A DNA stretch of 64,000 bases from G942493275 sp942493275 (GTDB lineage: Bacteria; Actinomycetota; Coriobacteriia; Anaerosomatales; PHET01), in the NCBI GenBank assembly GCA_942493275.1, contig OW818687.1, positions 2,170,001 through 2,234,000 of the forward strand, written 5' to 3'. Below, one piece after another: positions 8,727-16,824 of this stretch. Both the position numbers and the translations under genes were made by a program. The notes under the pieces are model-generated. The model saw nothing but the letters and a program-made list of their open reading frames with translations, was not told where the DNA came from and made no database searches. Position 1 is the stretch's first letter. Each line of letters starts with the position of its first letter.

Positions 8727-9604
8727 AGCTTCATCATCAGCGAGCTCACGTCGCGCGGCTTCTCGGCATGCTGCCATCCGGGGACGTCGTCTGCGGTCAG
8801 GCCGTCTCCGTAGGTCTCGCGGCCGTCCTCCTTGTAGATGATGCCGATGGGCACGCGGCACTCCTCGGGCGTGCAGGTGAGCTCGCGGAACGATGCGAGC
8901 GAGAGTTCGAACGCCTTCACGCGATCGGTGGTGTCCCAGCCCTCGTCCTCCAGTTTGTAGACCCTCTCCCTGAACCACTTGAAGGTGTTGATCTTGTTCC
9001 AGGTCACGCACGGCTGGAACACGTCGACGAGCGCGAACCCGCGGTGTGTGAGCGCGGCCTTGTACAACTCTGTGAGGTGGGGGATGTCGCCCGCGAATCC
9101 GCGAGCGATGAAGGTCGCGCCTTCCGAGAGCGCCAGGCCGATCGGGTTCACCGGCTGTTCGAGCACGCCGCCGGGCGTCGACACGGTGTGCATGAGGTGA
9201 TCGCTCGTGGGCGAGGCCTGACCCGTGGTGAGGCCGTATATCTGGTTGTTATGGGTGATGCAGGTGAGGTCGACGTTGCGGCGGCAGGTGTGGACGAAGT
9301 GACCGAGGCCGAGGCCGTAGCCGTCTCCGTCGCCCTGCTCGACGACCGTGTGCTGGTCCGGTCGTGTCAGTGAGTAGGCGGTGGCCGGAGGCAGCGAGCG
9401 CCCGTGGAGCGCGTGGAAGCCCTGCACGTCGTAGAAGTCGGCGCCGTTGCCGTGGCACCCGATGCCCCAGAACATCGCGAAGTCGCGCTTCTCCCAGCCG
9501 AGCTCGGTGTACGCGCGCTTCAGCGCTTCGAACATCCCGAAGTTGCCGCAGCCCGGGCACCACGTCGGCTTGTTGTCGGTGTTGAACTCCTTGACGTCCG
9601 GCAT
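8723..9604 (-). CDS. korB: 2-oxoacid:ferredoxin oxidoreductase, beta (TPP-binding) subunit
   Basis: The 293-residue protein carries WCPGCGN near the N-terminus, GIGCHGN, and the thiamine diphosphate site GDGDGYGLGLGH followed by NNQIYGLTTGQASPTS. These are the hallmarks of the beta subunit of KorAB/OorB-type enzymes. With its partner it oxidatively decarboxylates a 2-oxoacid to acyl-CoA and reduces ferredoxin. 2-Oxoglutarate is the commonest substrate of this two-subunit layout, but specificity is not proven by sequence. The ATG overlaps the alpha subunit stop by one base (TGATG). Confidence 0.88.
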   Translation of the reverse strand: MPDVKEFNTDNKPTWCPGCGNFGMFEALKRAYTELGWEKRDFAMFWGIGCHGNGADFYDVQGFHALHGRSLPPATAYSLTRPDQHTVVEQGDGDGYGLGLGHFVHTCRRNVDLTCITHNNQIYGLTTGQASPTSDHLMHTVSTPGGVLEQPVNPIGLALSEGATFIARGFAGDIPHLTELYKAALTHRGFALVDVFQPCVTWNKINTFKWFRERVYKLEDEGWDTTDRVKAFELSLASFRELTCTPEECRVPIGIIYKEDGRETYGDGLTADDVPGWQHAEKPRDVSSLMMKL

Positions 9605-11451
9605 CAGCGGCTCGCCTCCTCTCGCGGTGCTACAGCACCCGCGGCGGTGAGCTCGACGGTGGTGCCGAGCATGTCGTGGACCTTCGCGTAGATCAGCTCG
9701 GGAGAGATCGGCCGCCCGTCGTGGCGCCGCAGGTGGTCGTCGAGCGGCAGCAGGCATTGTTCCCGGATCAGCCCCTCGAGCTGACCGGTCGCGTTGCCCT
9801 CGATGATGAGCGAGCGCTCAGCGCTGCTGAGGAAGTCCGCTACCGCCGCCACAGGGAATGGCCACAGGCAGGTGAGATGCAGCATCTCCACCGAGATGCC
9901 CTCGGCCTCGAGCCAGCCGATCGCCTCGAGCGCGGGCATCTTCGTGGTGCCGAAACACACGATCGAGACCTGCGCCGCGTCATCGGTGCCGTAGCGCAGG
10001 GGCGGCGGCACGAGCGTGGCGGCGAGCTGCAACTTGCGCAGGCGCTTCTCGTCTTGCGCGAGCCGGACATCGGCGGCCTCGCCGGCGGCGCCGTACCCGG
10101 TCTCGTCGTGCTCGTAGGAGTTCACCAACTGCACGGCTCCCTCGACTCCCGGCACGATTCGCGTGCTCACGCCGCTGTCGGTCACCTTGTAGCGCAAGTA
10201 GGTGCCGTCTTCGTCGAGCGCCTCGGGGTGCTCGGAGACGTCGCCTGTGGTGACGAGCCCGCCTCGGTCGATGGTGACCGCGGCCGTATCGAACGGGTCG
10301 GAGGTCTTCCGGTTGTCCGAGAGGTACGAGTCGCCGAGAAGGATCACCGGTGTCTGAAGCTGATCGGCGAGGTTGAACGCCTGCCACGTGAGGTCGAACG
10401 CCTCGCTGTGGTCGCCCGGCGCGAGCACCACGCGCGGGAACTCGCCCTGGGCGGCGTGGAGCGCGAAGCGCAGGTCGCTTTGCTCGGTCCAGGTGGGAAG
10501 CCCGGTCGCCGGTCCGGGGCGCGTGAACAACCCCACCACGACGGCGCTCTCGCTCACCCCGGCGAAACCGAACGCCTCCACCATGAGGGAGAAGCCGCCT
10601 CCGGCGGTGGCACACATCGAGCGCGTTCCGCCGAATGCGCCGCCGAGCACCATGTTCATCGCGGCGATCTCGTCCTCGGTGTGCTTCACGACGACACCCT
10701 CGCGCTCGCCGTGCTTCGCGAAGAAGTGCAGCAGCGACGATGCCGGTGTCATCGGGTAGGCGCAGTACAGGCCGACGCCCGCCGCCAGAGCACCGAGTCC
10801 GAACGACTCGTTGCCGTCGGCGAGGACACGGGCGGGCGCGTCATCGAGTACCGGGAGCTTGTAGGGGAAGTCGCAGCGGACCTGGGAGGCGTGCTCGAAG
10901 CCCTTGGTAGCCGCCGCGATGTTTTGCTCGGCGATCTCGGGGGCCTTGTGGGCGAATTGGGCGCGGATGGAGTCGACAAGTCCCTCGATCGGGTGCTCCA
11001 TGTGCCCGAGCACCGCGCCGAGTGCGGCGACGTTGCGCATGATCTTGATGCCGCCGACCTCGTAGACGATGTCGTTCAGGGGCACGGGGACCAGGCACAG
11101 GTCGTCTCGGCCGCCGAGGTCTGTGTCGTCGGGCTCGAAGTCATTGGGGTCGTAGACGACGGCTGCGCCCTCGGTGAGCTCTCCGAGGTGGAGGCGCAGG
11201 GTGGGCCGATCGAGCGCGACCAGCACATCGGTAGGCATCACGTGGCTGTAGATGGGGTCGGCGCTCACGCGCAGGTGATACGTGTTGTGGCCGCCCTTGA
11301 TGAGCGACGGATACTCGGTGAGGTCGAATGTGTGGTATCCGCCTCGTGCGAAGACGCGGGCGAGCGACTGGCCGGCGGCCTTGATGCCGAAGCCGGCCGG
11401 TCCGCCGATCCGGATGCGGACCTCGCGCCCGTAGGGTGCGCGCTGCTGCAT
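9604..11451 (-). CDS. korA: 2-oxoacid:ferredoxin oxidoreductase, fused gamma-alpha subunit
   Basis: The 615-residue protein has an N-terminal gamma domain (IRIGGPAGFGIKAAGQ, about residues 10-190), then the alpha pyrimidine-binding domain (AYPMTPASSLLHF; HTEDEIAAMNMVLGGAFGG), then a transketolase-C-like region. This gamma-alpha fusion is the usual architecture of KorA-type subunits. No ferredoxin domain is present, so an external ferredoxin must accept electrons. The ATG at 11451 has GGAGG 6 bases upstream. It is transcribed divergently from coaBC with a 97-base gap, and korB follows immediately. Confidence 0.88.
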   Translation of the reverse strand: MQQRAPYGREVRIRIGGPAGFGIKAAGQSLARVFARGGYHTFDLTEYPSLIKGGHNTYHLRVSADPIYSHVMPTDVLVALDRPTLRLHLGELTEGAAVVYDPNDFEPDDTDLGGRDDLCLVPVPLNDIVYEVGGIKIMRNVAALGAVLGHMEHPIEGLVDSIRAQFAHKAPEIAEQNIAAATKGFEHASQVRCDFPYKLPVLDDAPARVLADGNESFGLGALAAGVGLYCAYPMTPASSLLHFFAKHGEREGVVVKHTEDEIAAMNMVLGGAFGGTRSMCATAGGGFSLMVEAFGFAGVSESAVVVGLFTRPGPATGLPTWTEQSDLRFALHAAQGEFPRVVLAPGDHSEAFDLTWQAFNLADQLQTPVILLGDSYLSDNRKTSDPFDTAAVTIDRGGLVTTGDVSEHPEALDEDGTYLRYKVTDSGVSTRIVPGVEGAVQLVNSYEHDETGYGAAGEAADVRLAQDEKRLRKLQLAATLVPPPLRYGTDDAAQVSIVCFGTTKMPALEAIGWLEAEGISVEMLHLTCLWPFPVAAVADFLSSAERSLIIEGNATGQLEGLIREQCLLPLDDHLRRHDGRPISPELIYAKVHDMLGTTVELTAAGAVAPREEASR

Positions 11452-11548
11452 GAGAATCCTCCCGTGTGAGTCGTGGCGCGATTCGCGCCTCTGTGGTTTC
11501 TTCCCCTCCGGGCGCCGTCGAGCGGCCGTATCGTGGGATACTTGCACC

Positions 11549-12769
11549 ATGACCGAGAAGACTTCTCCCACCATCGTGCTCGCCGTGACCGGCTGCATCG
11601 CCGCCTACAAGGCATGTGAGCTCGCTCGTACGCTCATGCGTGCCGGATGCCGCGTCAAGGTCGTCATGACCGAGAACGCCACCCGCTTCGTTGGGCCTAC
11701 CACCTTCCGCGCGCTCACCGGCAATCCGGTTGCAGTGTCGCTGTGGGACGAGCCCTCGGCGGGCGTGCACCACATCTCACTTGCCGAGGAGGCCGACGTC
11801 TACGTCGTGGCGCCAGCGACCGCGAACGTGCTCGTGAAGCTCGCGCAGGGCAGAGCCGACGACCTGCTTACCACGAGTGCGCTGGCGACCGAGGCGACGC
11901 TTGTGATCGCGCCCGCGATGAACGTGCACATGTGGCGCGCCGAGACCACTCAGGCCGCTGTAGCGGCCCTCCGCTCGCGCGGCACGGTGGTCGTCGAGCC
12001 GGAGAGCGGAGAGCTCGCCTGCGGAGACGTGGGGGAGGGCAGGCTCGCTGAGGTCTCATCCATCGCCGAAGCGGTACTCGCCGAGGCTCGCAGGTCGCGA
12101 GACCTCGAGGGCGTCGGCGTGCTCGTGACCGCCGGACCCACCTACGAGCCCATCGACGCGGTGCGCTTCATCGGCAACCGCTCGAGCGGCAAGGCGGGCT
12201 ACGCCATCGCCGAGGAAGCCGCGCGCCGGGGAGCGGACGTGACGCTCGTGAGCGGCCCGACCGTGCTGCCGGACCCGTTTGGCGTGCGGACAGTGCGGGT
12301 TGAGACGGCTGCGGAGATGATGGCCGCCGCGGATGCCGAGCTTGCCGGGGTCGACGTCGTAGTCGCGAGCGCCGCTGTCTCGGACTTCAGGCCGGTCTCG
12401 CCGGTCTCGGAGAAGGTGAAGAAGAGCACGGCCGCTCTCGAGGTGAACCTGGAGCCGACCGCCGACATCATCGCCGGCATCGGAGCGCGCAAAGAAGGCC
12501 GCCTGCTCGTGGGATTTGCCGCCGAGACCTCCGACGTCGTCAACTACGCCATACACAAGCTATCCGAGAAGAACCTCGACCTGATTGTCGCTAATGACGT
12601 CTCGTCCGGCCTCGGCTTCGGGACCGACGCCAACCGGGTCTGGCTTGTGGCCGCCGACCGCGTCGACGAGCTCCCGGTGATGAGCAAGAAGGCGATCGCG
12701 CGAGAACTGTGGGATCGAATCGCATCCGCGGCTGTAGAGGCCGCTTCAACGAGAAGGGGACTGCAATGA
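11549..12769 (+). CDS. coaBC: Bifunctional phosphopantothenoylcysteine decarboxylase/phosphopantothenate-cysteine ligase
   Basis: The 406-residue protein makes 4'-phosphopantetheine for coenzyme A. The N-terminal FMN-dependent CoaC half shows TGCIAAYKACEL, the active-site histidine region GVHHISLAEEADVYVVAPATAN, and APAMNVHMW. The C-terminal CoaB half starts near residue 190 with GPTYEPIDAVRFIGNRSSGK and includes AAVSDFRP and the KVKK lysines. Length is normal for the family. The ribosome site is weak, and a GATACT hexamer sits about 6 bases before the ATG, so a leaderless transcript is possible. The stop overlaps the next gene. Confidence 0.93.
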   Translation: MTEKTSPTIVLAVTGCIAAYKACELARTLMRAGCRVKVVMTENATRFVGPTTFRALTGNPVAVSLWDEPSAGVHHISLAEEADVYVVAPATANVLVKLAQGRADDLLTTSALATEATLVIAPAMNVHMWRAETTQAAVAALRSRGTVVVEPESGELACGDVGEGRLAEVSSIAEAVLAEARRSRDLEGVGVLVTAGPTYEPIDAVRFIGNRSSGKAGYAIAEEAARRGADVTLVSGPTVLPDPFGVRTVRVETAAEMMAAADAELAGVDVVVASAAVSDFRPVSPVSEKVKKSTAALEVNLEPTADIIAGIGARKEGRLLVGFAAETSDVVNYAIHKLSEKNLDLIVANDVSSGLGFGTDANRVWLVAADRVDELPVMSKKAIARELWDRIASAAVEAASTRRGLQ

Positions 12770-13116
12770 CGCGCCACCTCGAAGGGCATGCCAAGCGCCT
12801 CGCCGCGTACGTGGGAGAAGACGAGATGTATGACGACAAGCCGCTGTACCAGGCGCTTGTCGACCAGGCCCGCACGCAGGGCTGCGCCGGTGCAACCGCA
12901 CTGCGCGGCATGGTGGGCTTCGGCGCGTCGAGCAGGGACGTCGTGAAGCACGGGCTCCGAATGTCGACCGATGTTCCGGTGATGGTCTCGGTAATCGACA
13001 ATGCCCAGATGATCTCGGCACTCGCCGCAGTGTGGTCCGCGATGGTGCCGTGCGGGCTCATCACCATCGAGGACATCAAGGTCGTGTCCTATCGCGGTCA
13101 GGGAGAGTGCGAATAG
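12766..13116 (+). CDS. DUF190 family protein (PII-like)
   Basis: A 116-residue protein matching the DUF190 family, small alpha/beta proteins with a PII-like trimeric fold. Recognisable parts are LYQALVDQARTQGCAGATALRGMVGFG and the VPVMVSVIDNAQMI strand. Family members often sit with fluoride exporters or are fused to other domains, and their ligand is mostly unknown. The ATG overlaps the coaBC stop (ATGA), so it is co-translated with the coenzyme A gene. Confidence 0.83.
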   Translation: MTRHLEGHAKRLAAYVGEDEMYDDKPLYQALVDQARTQGCAGATALRGMVGFGASSRDVVKHGLRMSTDVPVMVSVIDNAQMISALAAVWSAMVPCGLITIEDIKVVSYRGQGECE

Positions 13117-13129
13117 TCGCGATTTCTCC

Positions 13130-13158
13130 TTGAAGCCGCAGGCGGGGAGTCGTACACT
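13130..13158 (+). promoter_or_regulatory. Promoter of tRNA-Pro
   Basis: TTGAAG (13130-13135) and TACACT (13153-13158) are separated by exactly 17 bases, close to the sigma-70 consensus. The predicted start falls about 20 bases before the mature tRNA. The leader contains a short GCCGCTGAGCGGC palindrome. Confidence 0.65.
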
Positions 13159-13184
13159 ATCGCCTTGCCGCTGAGCGGCGATAA

Positions 13185-13261
<77 letters not shown>

Positions 13262-13269
13262 GCAATGAT

Positions 13270-13295
13270 ACGAGGCACCCTTCGGGGTGCCTCGT
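13270..13295 (+). terminator. Rho-independent-type hairpin after tRNA-Pro (repeat copy 1)
   Basis: A perfect 10-bp stem (CGAGGCACCC with its complement) closed by a TTCG tetraloop, extended by an A-T pair and followed by TTTGCGTTT. The same element occurs again at 16739 and 17755; the match between copies 1 and 3 extends to 40 bases (13260-13299 against 17745-17784) with two differences. Confidence 0.85.
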
Positions 13296-13471
13296 TTGCG
13301 TTTCGGCGTCTAACGCTTCGCCCACACAGCCCGCGGGGGGCCCGCCATCGTTGAAGTGGGAGTGCATCAAAGTCCCTTCACTCCTTATACTTGCGGAGCA
13401 GCGCCTGCATCACGGAGCGCGAAGCCTGCCGTCTGCCGGGAAATACGGAAAAGCGCACAAAGGAGCGACCC

Positions 13472-15676
13472 GTGGAAGCGAATCGCGACGCAAAGCCAGG
13501 CGAAGCCGCGAGTCTAGCGGTGGGGATCATCGAGGCGGCCGTCGCCTTGGGCCGAACGGCGCTCGACGAGCATCAAGCCAAGTCACTGTTAGCCTGCTAC
13601 GGCATGCCGGTTCCCGCGGGTGGCCTCGCACGGACCCCTGATGAGGCCGTGTCGGTGGCTCGGCGCCTCGACGGGCCGGTGGTAGTAAAGGCCATCGGTT
13701 CCAACATCGCCCACAAAACTGAACGCGGACTGGTGGCGCTGAATCTAATGGGCGACGAGGCCGTCACCGCCTCCGCACATGACCTTCTTGAGCGGGCCGA
13801 GGACCCCGAAGCCGTGCTGCTTGTCGAACAGATGGTGCGCGGAGCACGTGAGTTCATGGTGGGCATGAAGCGCGACGCTCTGTACGGTCCCATCGTCATC
13901 TTCGGCATCGGGGGGATCTTTGCCGAGGCTCACAAGGACATACGGATCGGCGTGACGCCGCTCGAAGACCGCGACATCGACGGGATGCTCGACGGCATCA
14001 ACGCACGCGCGCTGCTGGGCGCCTATCGCGGTATGCCTGCGGTGGATCGCGCGGCCCTGGCTTCGGCCGTGCAGGCGCTCGCGCGCATCGCCGAAGACCA
14101 TCCGGCCATCACCGAGATCGATGTGAACCCGCTCATCGTCGAAGGCGCGCGGCCGATCGCAGCAGACGCGCTGGTAATCATCGATCCATCGCTGGCCGGA
14201 ACCACTTCCGCGACCTCTCACAATGTCTCGACGCCGAATCTCGCGCCGCTGTTCGCACCGCACGCGGTCGCAGTGGTGGGTGCTTCCACCGATCCCAACA
14301 AGTGGGGCGGATGGCTGATTCGCAACCTCATCGACGGCGGCTTCGCCGGGCCCATCTATCCCATCAACGGCCGTGGGGGAGAGGTGTCGGGTCTAGAGGC
14401 CTACGCGAGCATCGCCGACCTGCCCGAAGTGCCGGATCTCGCGCTCGTCGCGGTGGCCGCGCCGCACGTGAACGGCGTGATAGAGCAGTGTGGCGAGCGG
14501 GGGATACCTGCAGCACTTGTAGTAGCGGCCGGCTTCTCGGAAGCCGGCGATGAGGGCGCGGCGCTGGAGGCGCAACTCATCAAGACCGCCCACGACGGGA
14601 ACGTGACGCTCATCGGTCCCAATTGCATGGGCATGCTGGCGACTCACAGTCGGCTTCATGCAGTCGGCTTCCTGGAGCTGCGGCCGAAGGCCGGCGGGCT
14701 GAGCATCATCTCCCAGTCCGGCAACATCGGCGTCCAGCTCATCACGCGTGCAGAACGGCGCGGCGTGGGCGTCGACAAGTACGTATCGGTGGGCAATCAG
14801 GCGAGCACGACCGCACTCGACGTGCTAGATGCGCTCGCCGACGACCCGGAGACGACCGCCGTGCTGGCGTATCTCGAAGAGATCGGCGACGGTCGACGCT
14901 TCCTTGATGTCATGCGCCGCACCACGCCCAAGAAGCCGGTCGTGGTCCTACCGGGCGGCATGACCGACTACGGTCGTCGCGCCGCCGCGTCGCATACGGG
15001 TGCGATGGCCGGCTCGACCGAAACCTTCCTGGCTGCCGCTCGCCAGACCGGCTGCCTCGTCCGAACCGGCCCCGACGAGAGCATGGACCTGGCGCTCTGC
15101 CTCTCCTCGTTGCCTCTGCCAGCCGGTCGGCGTGTGGCAATCATGACTCTGGGCGGCGGGTGGGGTGTGCTTGCCGCCGACGAGCTTAGCCGCAACAGCC
15201 TCGACCTCGCGGTGCTCGATCCTGACGCTCTTGCTGCGCTTGACTCGATCCTGCCCGGCTACTGGTGCCGAAGCAACCCCGTCGACCTGGTGGCAGCCGT
15301 TAGCCCGGACCTCGCTGCCAAGACGCTTGCCGTGCTAGCCAGCAGCGCGGTCATCGATGCCGTGGTGGTGCTCGGCATCCTGCGGAGCCCGTCGACCGGT
15401 TGGACGTCGGATGATCCGGCGGCCGCTGGCGTGCCGGGTGGACCGGGGCGGGGGAGTTTCAACGCGGCCGAAGTCGCGTTTCTCGAGCACGTCACCGAGC
15501 TCATGGCCCGCACCGGCAAGCCCATCATTAACGTCCCCCTTCGGCCGGTCGAAGAGGCGACCTTCCCGGGCGGCGAGCGCCACGATCCGGTGATTCTCTA
15601 CTCGCCGGTCGCGGCGGTACGTGCTCTTGCCGCCATGGCCTGGTACGGCGAGTACGTGGCGGGGCTCAAGTTGTAG
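13472..15676 (+). CDS. Acetyl/acyl-CoA synthetase (ADP-forming), fused beta-alpha chain
   Basis: The 734-residue protein converts acyl-CoA, ADP and phosphate to acid, ATP and CoA. The first ~230 residues are the ATP-grasp (beta) domain (LDEHQAKSLLACYGMPVP; VVVKAIGSNIAHKTERG; ITEIDVNPLIVEG). The CoA-binding domain (VAVVGASTDPNKWGG) and succinyl-CoA-ligase-like domains follow, with SHTGAMAG carrying the phospho-histidine candidate. The beta-alpha order is opposite to that of the second homologue in this window (33740-36400). The GTG start has AAAGGAG 6 bases upstream. It fits substrate-level ATP formation downstream of the ferredoxin oxidoreductases. Confidence 0.87.
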   Translation: MEANRDAKPGEAASLAVGIIEAAVALGRTALDEHQAKSLLACYGMPVPAGGLARTPDEAVSVARRLDGPVVVKAIGSNIAHKTERGLVALNLMGDEAVTASAHDLLERAEDPEAVLLVEQMVRGAREFMVGMKRDALYGPIVIFGIGGIFAEAHKDIRIGVTPLEDRDIDGMLDGINARALLGAYRGMPAVDRAALASAVQALARIAEDHPAITEIDVNPLIVEGARPIAADALVIIDPSLAGTTSATSHNVSTPNLAPLFAPHAVAVVGASTDPNKWGGWLIRNLIDGGFAGPIYPINGRGGEVSGLEAYASIADLPEVPDLALVAVAAPHVNGVIEQCGERGIPAALVVAAGFSEAGDEGAALEAQLIKTAHDGNVTLIGPNCMGMLATHSRLHAVGFLELRPKAGGLSIISQSGNIGVQLITRAERRGVGVDKYVSVGNQASTTALDVLDALADDPETTAVLAYLEEIGDGRRFLDVMRRTTPKKPVVVLPGGMTDYGRRAAASHTGAMAGSTETFLAAARQTGCLVRTGPDESMDLALCLSSLPLPAGRRVAIMTLGGGWGVLAADELSRNSLDLAVLDPDALAALDSILPGYWCRSNPVDLVAAVSPDLAAKTLAVLASSAVIDAVVVLGILRSPSTGWTSDDPAAAGVPGGPGRGSFNAAEVAFLEHVTELMARTGKPIINVPLRPVEEATFPGGERHDPVILYSPVAAVRALAAMAWYGEYVAGLKL

Positions 15677-15709
15677 CGTCGTCGTGGTTCTGCCCGCGAC
15701 GCTTGCGCC

Positions 15710-15741
15710 GCGGTAACAAACGCGTCCAGCAAGTCCGACCA
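15710..15741 (+). repeat. 32-base degenerate repeat resembling a tRNA 3' end, copy 1
   Basis: Matches 16698-16729 at 28 of 32 positions and ends in AGTCCGACCA, like the CAGCCCGACCA end of tRNA-Pro at 13251-13261. Here it is not followed by the terminator element. It lies in the 282-base gap between the acyl-CoA synthetase and the HEAT-repeat gene, where no gene is visible. Confidence 0.55.
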
Positions 15742-15756
15742 TTAGAAACCGCAGGT

Positions 15757-15793
15757 AGAGGGTCGCTTCTCGGGAAACCGCGAGCGGCCCTCT
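15757..15793 (+). terminator. Hairpin in the gap after the acyl-CoA synthetase gene
   Basis: AGAGGG pairs with CCCTCT, and an inner imperfect stem (TCGCTTCTCGG with CCGCGAGCGG) closes on GAAA. It lies 80 bases after the synthetase stop. No T-run follows, so it may be a factor-dependent terminator or an RNA-stability element. Confidence 0.45.
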
Positions 15794-15958
15794 CCCTCGC
15801 TTCTAGGGTCCGTGCAGCACCGCATGACGCAACGCACCTCCTCGGGTCTGGACGCGTGCATTGTCGAGGTGAATCCTGCGAGTTGTGGGTATGGCTGTTG
15901 TACAAGACCGCCGAGGACTTGGCGTCGACACGTTCGTGATTGCGAAGGGGGCAGCGAG

Positions 15959-16585
15959 ATGCAGTCGGAAGCCGGCGGAGTCAAGCCCGACTGGTACGCG
16001 GACCCCGCGGGTCGCCACCAGTACCGCTACTGGGACGGAACGGCTTGGACGGACAATGTCGCGGACGCAGGCATGTCGAGCGTGGATCCGCTGTTAGCCC
16101 GGCGTACGATCACCGGGAAGGAGCCGCCGAGTGTGCTGATTGCAGCGCTTCAAGACTCCGATCCCGAGGTGCAGAAATCGGCCGCCCGGGCACTGGGTGG
16201 TCGCGGGGGCGCTGCCGCAGTCGAGCCGCTGCTCGCGTGCCTCGACTCGGAGAATCTGAACCTGCGCACCTATGCCATGCAGGCACTCGTGGAGACAGAG
16301 GCGGCCGAGCGCGCATTGGTGACCGCGCTGGGCGCGCCCGAGTACCATCCACCCGATGCGAAACTCGACGCTCTCACCGACGCGGTCCGGTTCGGTTCGC
16401 TGAAGGGCTCATACCGATGCAATCGGATCCTCAGGTTAGCGTTCAAGCAGAGCTGGATGTCACCCAAGTCGCTTGCGCTTCTCGGTCTGCTGATAGAGAA
16501 CGGCGATCCGGTCGGGCTGCAGCTGTCTATGGCGGTCAATGCGGATGACAGAGCCGCCGTTGAGCGCATCCTGACGTCGTTCTGA
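15959..16585 (+). CDS. DUF2510 domain protein with HEAT-like repeats
   Basis: A 208-residue protein. Residues ~8-30 form a DUF2510 motif (PDWYADPAGRHQYRYWDGTAWT), an actinobacterial module usually found at the start of membrane or regulatory proteins. The rest is alpha-helical with at least two HEAT-like repeats (VLIAALQDSDPEVQKSAARA; VEPLLACLDSENLNLRTYAM), suggesting a protein-binding scaffold. No membrane segment is visible. The ATG at 15959 has AAGGGGG 7 bases upstream. It lies inside the repeat-bounded segment after tRNA-Pro. Function unknown. Confidence 0.72.
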   Translation: MQSEAGGVKPDWYADPAGRHQYRYWDGTAWTDNVADAGMSSVDPLLARRTITGKEPPSVLIAALQDSDPEVQKSAARALGGRGGAAAVEPLLACLDSENLNLRTYAMQALVETEAAERALVTALGAPEYHPPDAKLDALTDAVRFGSLKGSYRCNRILRLAFKQSWMSPKSLALLGLLIENGDPVGLQLSMAVNADDRAAVERILTSF

Positions 16586-16697
16586 GAAGGATCGGCGATT
16601 CGGGACACCGGGCGTACGCCTGCGCGCCCGGTCAGTGGCGGCGGCCTACTGATGACCCCCGTGTCACCGCTCAGCCGGCACGCTGACCGTCTCTGCA

Positions 16698-16729
16698 GCG
16701 GGTACAAACGCGTCAACCAAGTCCGACCA
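16698..16729 (+). repeat. 32-base degenerate repeat resembling a tRNA 3' end, copy 2
   Basis: Same element as 15710-15741 (28 of 32 identical). Here it ends in GTCCGACCA and is followed 10 bases later by the terminator hairpin, which copies the order seen after the true tRNA-Pro (CCGACCA-GCA...ACGAGGCACCC). Confidence 0.55.
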
Positions 16730-16738
16730 GCACATCTG

Positions 16739-16764
16739 ACGAGGCACCCTTCGGGGTGCCTCGT
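16739..16764. terminator. Hairpin terminator between convergent genes (repeat copy 2)
   Basis: Identical 10-bp stem and TTCG loop to the hairpin at 13270. It sits between the convergent HEAT-repeat gene (ends 16585) and the isomerase-like gene (ends 16825) and could end transcription from both sides. Confidence 0.7.
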
Positions 16765-16824
16765 GTCGTCTGCAGCGCGAGAGTCCTCAGTTCGACACCG
16801 CTCGCGCAGGGCGCGGCGTGATGT

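Noticed and set aside
9676..11469. 597-codon open frame on the plus strand
   Set aside because: Antisense to korA, whose motifs are unambiguous; no start context or family similarity.
15703..15984. Short open frames in the gap after the first acyl-CoA synthetase
   Set aside because: They cross the hairpin and the 32-base repeat, have no ribosome sites and show no similarity.
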